DNA of 7,315 bases, from assembly GCA_028691435.1 (NCBI GenBank), contig JAQUZG010000004.1:1-7315 (forward strand). The letters are read 5' to 3'. The notes below the pieces were generated by a model. The model saw only the letters and a program-made list of their open reading frames with translations, did no database searches and was not told the DNA's origin. Positions 5,862 to 7,315 of the stretch are shown in pieces (position 1 is the first letter of the stretch; each line of letters starts with the position of its first letter). This DNA is from Candidatus Iainarchaeum sp. Its GTDB lineage: Archaea > Iainarchaeota > Iainarchaeia > Iainarchaeales > JAAZKV01. Both the position numbers and the translations under genes were made by a program.

Positions 5862-5895
5862 GCTATTAAGCGATTTTTATTATACATTTATTTCT

Positions 5896-5921
5896 ATGAA
5901 TAGTTTTTAATACCTATTCAT
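5896..5921. promoter_or_regulatory. 8-bp inverted repeat around a possible sepF TATA box
   Basis: ATGAATAG (5896-5903) and CTATTCAT (5914-5921) are perfect inverted copies. The ten bases between them read GTATTAAAAA on the minus strand, a TATA-like element that would start sepF transcription near 5882 and leave room for the SD motif. An alternative box, TATAATAAA on the minus strand (5876-5884), is also possible but would place the start inside or beyond the SD motif. Arms flanking a TATA box are a typical repressor layout; no regulator is identified. Confidence 0.35.
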
Positions 5922-6006
5922 CAAACGTAAAATATTTTTTAAATAAAAAATATATAAACCCATTGTTTTTTAGATGACTAAATATTTGTTAAATTATTTT
6001 TTAAAT
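5904..6006. repeat. T-tracts at exact 31-base steps (iteron-like)
   Basis: T-runs begin at 5904 (five T), 5935, 5966 and 5997 (six T each), an exact 31-base period. TATTTTTTAAAT occurs identically at 5933-5944 and 5995-6006, and with two mismatches midway at 5964-5975. The sequence between the cores is not conserved. Thirty-one bases is close to three helical turns, so the tracts face the same side and could bend the DNA. Confidence 0.4.
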
Positions 6007-6030
6007 TAGTTTTTTAATAAAATACATAAA

Positions 6031-6077
6031 TTTATTAATGGAATAAAAGTACTGGAAGTAGAACTACCATTAATAAA
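6031..6077. promoter_or_regulatory. 11-bp inverted repeat overlapping the orc1/cdc6 promoter
   Basis: TTTATTAATGG (6031-6041) and CCATTAATAAA (6067-6077) are perfect inverted copies separated by 25 bases. The right arm contains TTAATAAA (6070-6077), centred about 27 bases before ATG 6101 and so the likely TATA box of a leaderless orc1/cdc6 mRNA. The spacer holds ACTGGAA (6051-6057) and a 4-2-4 inverted repeat GTAGAACTAC (6058-6067). A protein bound here would block TBP, so autoregulation by the initiator is plausible. No SD motif precedes the ATG. Confidence 0.5.
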
Positions 6078-6100
6078 CTTTTTGAACTATTTATTTTAAT

Positions 6101-7315
6101 ATGGAAAACATATTTGAAAGACAAATGTTAAAAAATACTGTTTTCTTAGATAAAGATATTATATCTCCCCATCATATTCCAAAAAATTTACCTTATAGAG
6201 AGAAACAAATTAATGACTTAACGCAAGGATTAAGTGCAGTAGTGAATAATTCTAAACCTAATAATATATTCATTTACGGAAAAACTGGGACAGGCAAAAC
6301 ATCAACTGTGAGACATGTCGTTGAACAATTAGATGAATTTGTAACAAAAAAAGAATTACCTGTATACAATTGTTATGTTAATTGTAGAAGTCATCCTTCA
6401 AAGTACAAAGTTATGCTTAAAGCTCTTAGATCACTTTATCCAGAAAATGATTTTTTAGGATATAGTGCATCTTTTGTTTATGAAAAGTTACTTGAATTTT
6501 CATCTATCAAAAAAGCACATATTGTTTTAGTTCTTGATGAACTTGACAAAGTAAAAGATGTTGATGATTTAATGTATTCTATAAGTAGAGGAAATGATGA
6601 AATCAAATCAGGGTCATTAACTGTTATTGGGATATCAAATAATTTAACATTTAAGGAAAAACTTGATCCACGAACAAAATCATCTTTATGTGAAAGAGAA
6701 ATGGTTTTTGATCCATATAATGCAAATGAATTAAAAGAAATTTTAAAAGAACGAGTAGAAAAAGCATTTAAACAAAATTGTGTTGAAGATAATGCAATTT
6801 CACTTGCATCAGCAATCGCAGCACAAGAATCTGGGGATGCGAGAACTGCAGTTATGTTATTGCAACGAGCTGGAGAAATAGCTGATAAAACTGAAACTTT
6901 TAAAGTGACTGATGAATTAGTTGAAAAAGCAAAAATAAGTGTAGAAGAAGAAATAATTCTTTCAATGATTTCAACACTTCCAGAACAACAACAATTAGTA
7001 CTATATGCAATTGCTCAATTATCTTTACAATCCCCACATTTTACAAAAGTTAGTGGCGAAACAGAAAAAGGGGTTCTTTTTTCTGGAGAAATATTTGAAG
7101 CATATTTAAAACTTGCAAAAAAATTTAACGAACGAACTATAACAAGTAGATGGTATAGACAATATATTACTGAACTAGAAATGTATGGATTAATTTTAGT
7201 AACAAATTCTGGAAAAGGGATTAAAGGTCAAACAAGATTAATTAAACTTGGTTTTGATGCAGAAAAAATAAAAGCCGCGCTTGAAAAAGAATTATTTAAG
7301 AATTTTACAAATTAA
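6101..7315 (+). CDS. Orc1/Cdc6 replication initiator (AAA+ ATPase)
   Basis: Orc1/Cdc6 proteins bind archaeal origins and load the MCM helicase. This 404-residue protein has the full family layout and normal length. After an N-terminal segment with HIPKNLPYREKQI (25-37) come Walker A GKTGTGKT (60-67), Walker B VLVLDELD (142-149), sensor 1 around GISNN (177-181), an Arg-finger region DPRTKSS (189-195), and sensor 2 GDARTA (245-250). The C-terminal winged-helix domain (about 280-395) includes the wing GKGIKGQTRLIKL (371-383). All catalytic residues are intact, so it should be an active initiator. The ATG has no SD motif and a TATA-like box at 6070-6077. The gene is complete, its stop codon being the last three bases of the window. 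It diverges from sepF across a likely origin. Whether it is an Orc1-1 or Orc1-2/Cdc6 paralogue cannot be settled without a tree, so no symbol is given. Confidence 0.95.
   Translation: MENIFERQMLKNTVFLDKDIISPHHIPKNLPYREKQINDLTQGLSAVVNNSKPNNIFIYGKTGTGKTSTVRHVVEQLDEFVTKKELPVYNCYVNCRSHPSKYKVMLKALRSLYPENDFLGYSASFVYEKLLEFSSIKKAHIVLVLDELDKVKDVDDLMYSISRGNDEIKSGSLTVIGISNNLTFKEKLDPRTKSSLCEREMVFDPYNANELKEILKERVEKAFKQNCVEDNAISLASAIAAQESGDARTAVMLLQRAGEIADKTETFKVTDELVEKAKISVEEEIILSMISTLPEQQQLVLYAIAQLSLQSPHFTKVSGETEKGVLFSGEIFEAYLKLAKKFNERTITSRWYRQYITELEMYGLILVTNSGKGIKGQTRLIKLGFDAEKIKAALEKELFKNFTN

Larger units (their letters stand above)
5848..6100. other. Candidate replication origin and divergent regulatory region
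   Basis: This 253-base non-coding spacer lies between divergent sepF and orc1/cdc6. Archaeal origins are often directly upstream of an orc1/cdc6 gene, and this spacer has origin-like content. It includes a very A+T-rich stretch (about 5931-6035) that could serve as the unwinding element, repeated T-tracts, two inverted repeats, and ACTGGAA at 6051-6057, which matches the core half of the archaeal origin recognition box. I do not see a full origin recognition box with its G-string, so origin function is inferred from position and composition. Confidence 0.4.

Noticed and set aside
1..7315. Defence system or mobile element
   Set aside because: No transposase, integrase, nuclease, toxin-antitoxin pair or terminal inverted repeats were seen; the genes are surface, transport, division and replication functions.

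Overview
This is a strongly A+T-rich window that looks archaeal. The main evidence is an Orc1/Cdc6 replication initiator at the right end, an archaeal-type SepF cell-division protein, a stand-alone EF-Tu domain-II protein of the kind found in archaeal genomes, and starts that mostly lack Shine-Dalgarno (SD) motifs. Five of these starts have a TATA-like box centred about 26 bases upstream of the ATG, as expected for leaderless archaeal mRNAs. Small compact genes, no metabolic operon, Lys/Asn/Ile-rich proteins and a muralytic-type enzyme would fit a DPANN-like lineage (Woesearchaeota or Pacearchaeota type). That placement is inference and cannot be proved from this window.

Bases 1-3237 hold three plus-strand genes for exported or cell-surface proteins. 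They are a membrane-anchored von Willebrand factor A (VWA) protein with a complete metal-binding (MIDAS) site, a secreted or anchored glucosaminidase/lysozyme-like cell-wall hydrolase, and a small lipoprotein-like protein. Each has its own putative promoter, so they form a neighbourhood and not necessarily an operon. Bases 1-87 carry a perfect 19-bp palindrome and TTAG/CTAA motifs at 12-base steps just upstream of the first TATA-like box.

Bases 3238-3481 are non-coding. They hold a pair of near-identical 17/18-base direct repeats, a small G+C-richer hairpin, and a tandem triplet of a GGA-containing unit. Next come a free-standing EF-Tu domain-II protein, the one plus-strand gene here with a convincing SD motif, and a ZIP-family metal transporter with its metal-site motifs intact.

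Bases 4717-5847 are a two-gene minus-strand operon: sepF, then nine bases later an unrecognised protein with a C-terminal membrane anchor. It converges on the ZIP gene across a 35-base terminator-like gap. Bases 5848-6100 separate sepF from the divergent orc1/cdc6 gene. This 253-base spacer is a good candidate replication origin and regulatory hub. It contains T-tracts at exact 31-base steps, an 8-bp inverted repeat around a possible sepF TATA box, and an 11-bp perfect inverted repeat whose right arm overlaps the putative orc1 TATA box. The orc1/cdc6 gene ends exactly at the last base of the window.

I see no CRISPR array, insertion sequence, tRNA, rRNA or recognisable defence system. The best leads are the sepF partner gene, the candidate origin architecture, and the archaeal muralytic-type enzyme.
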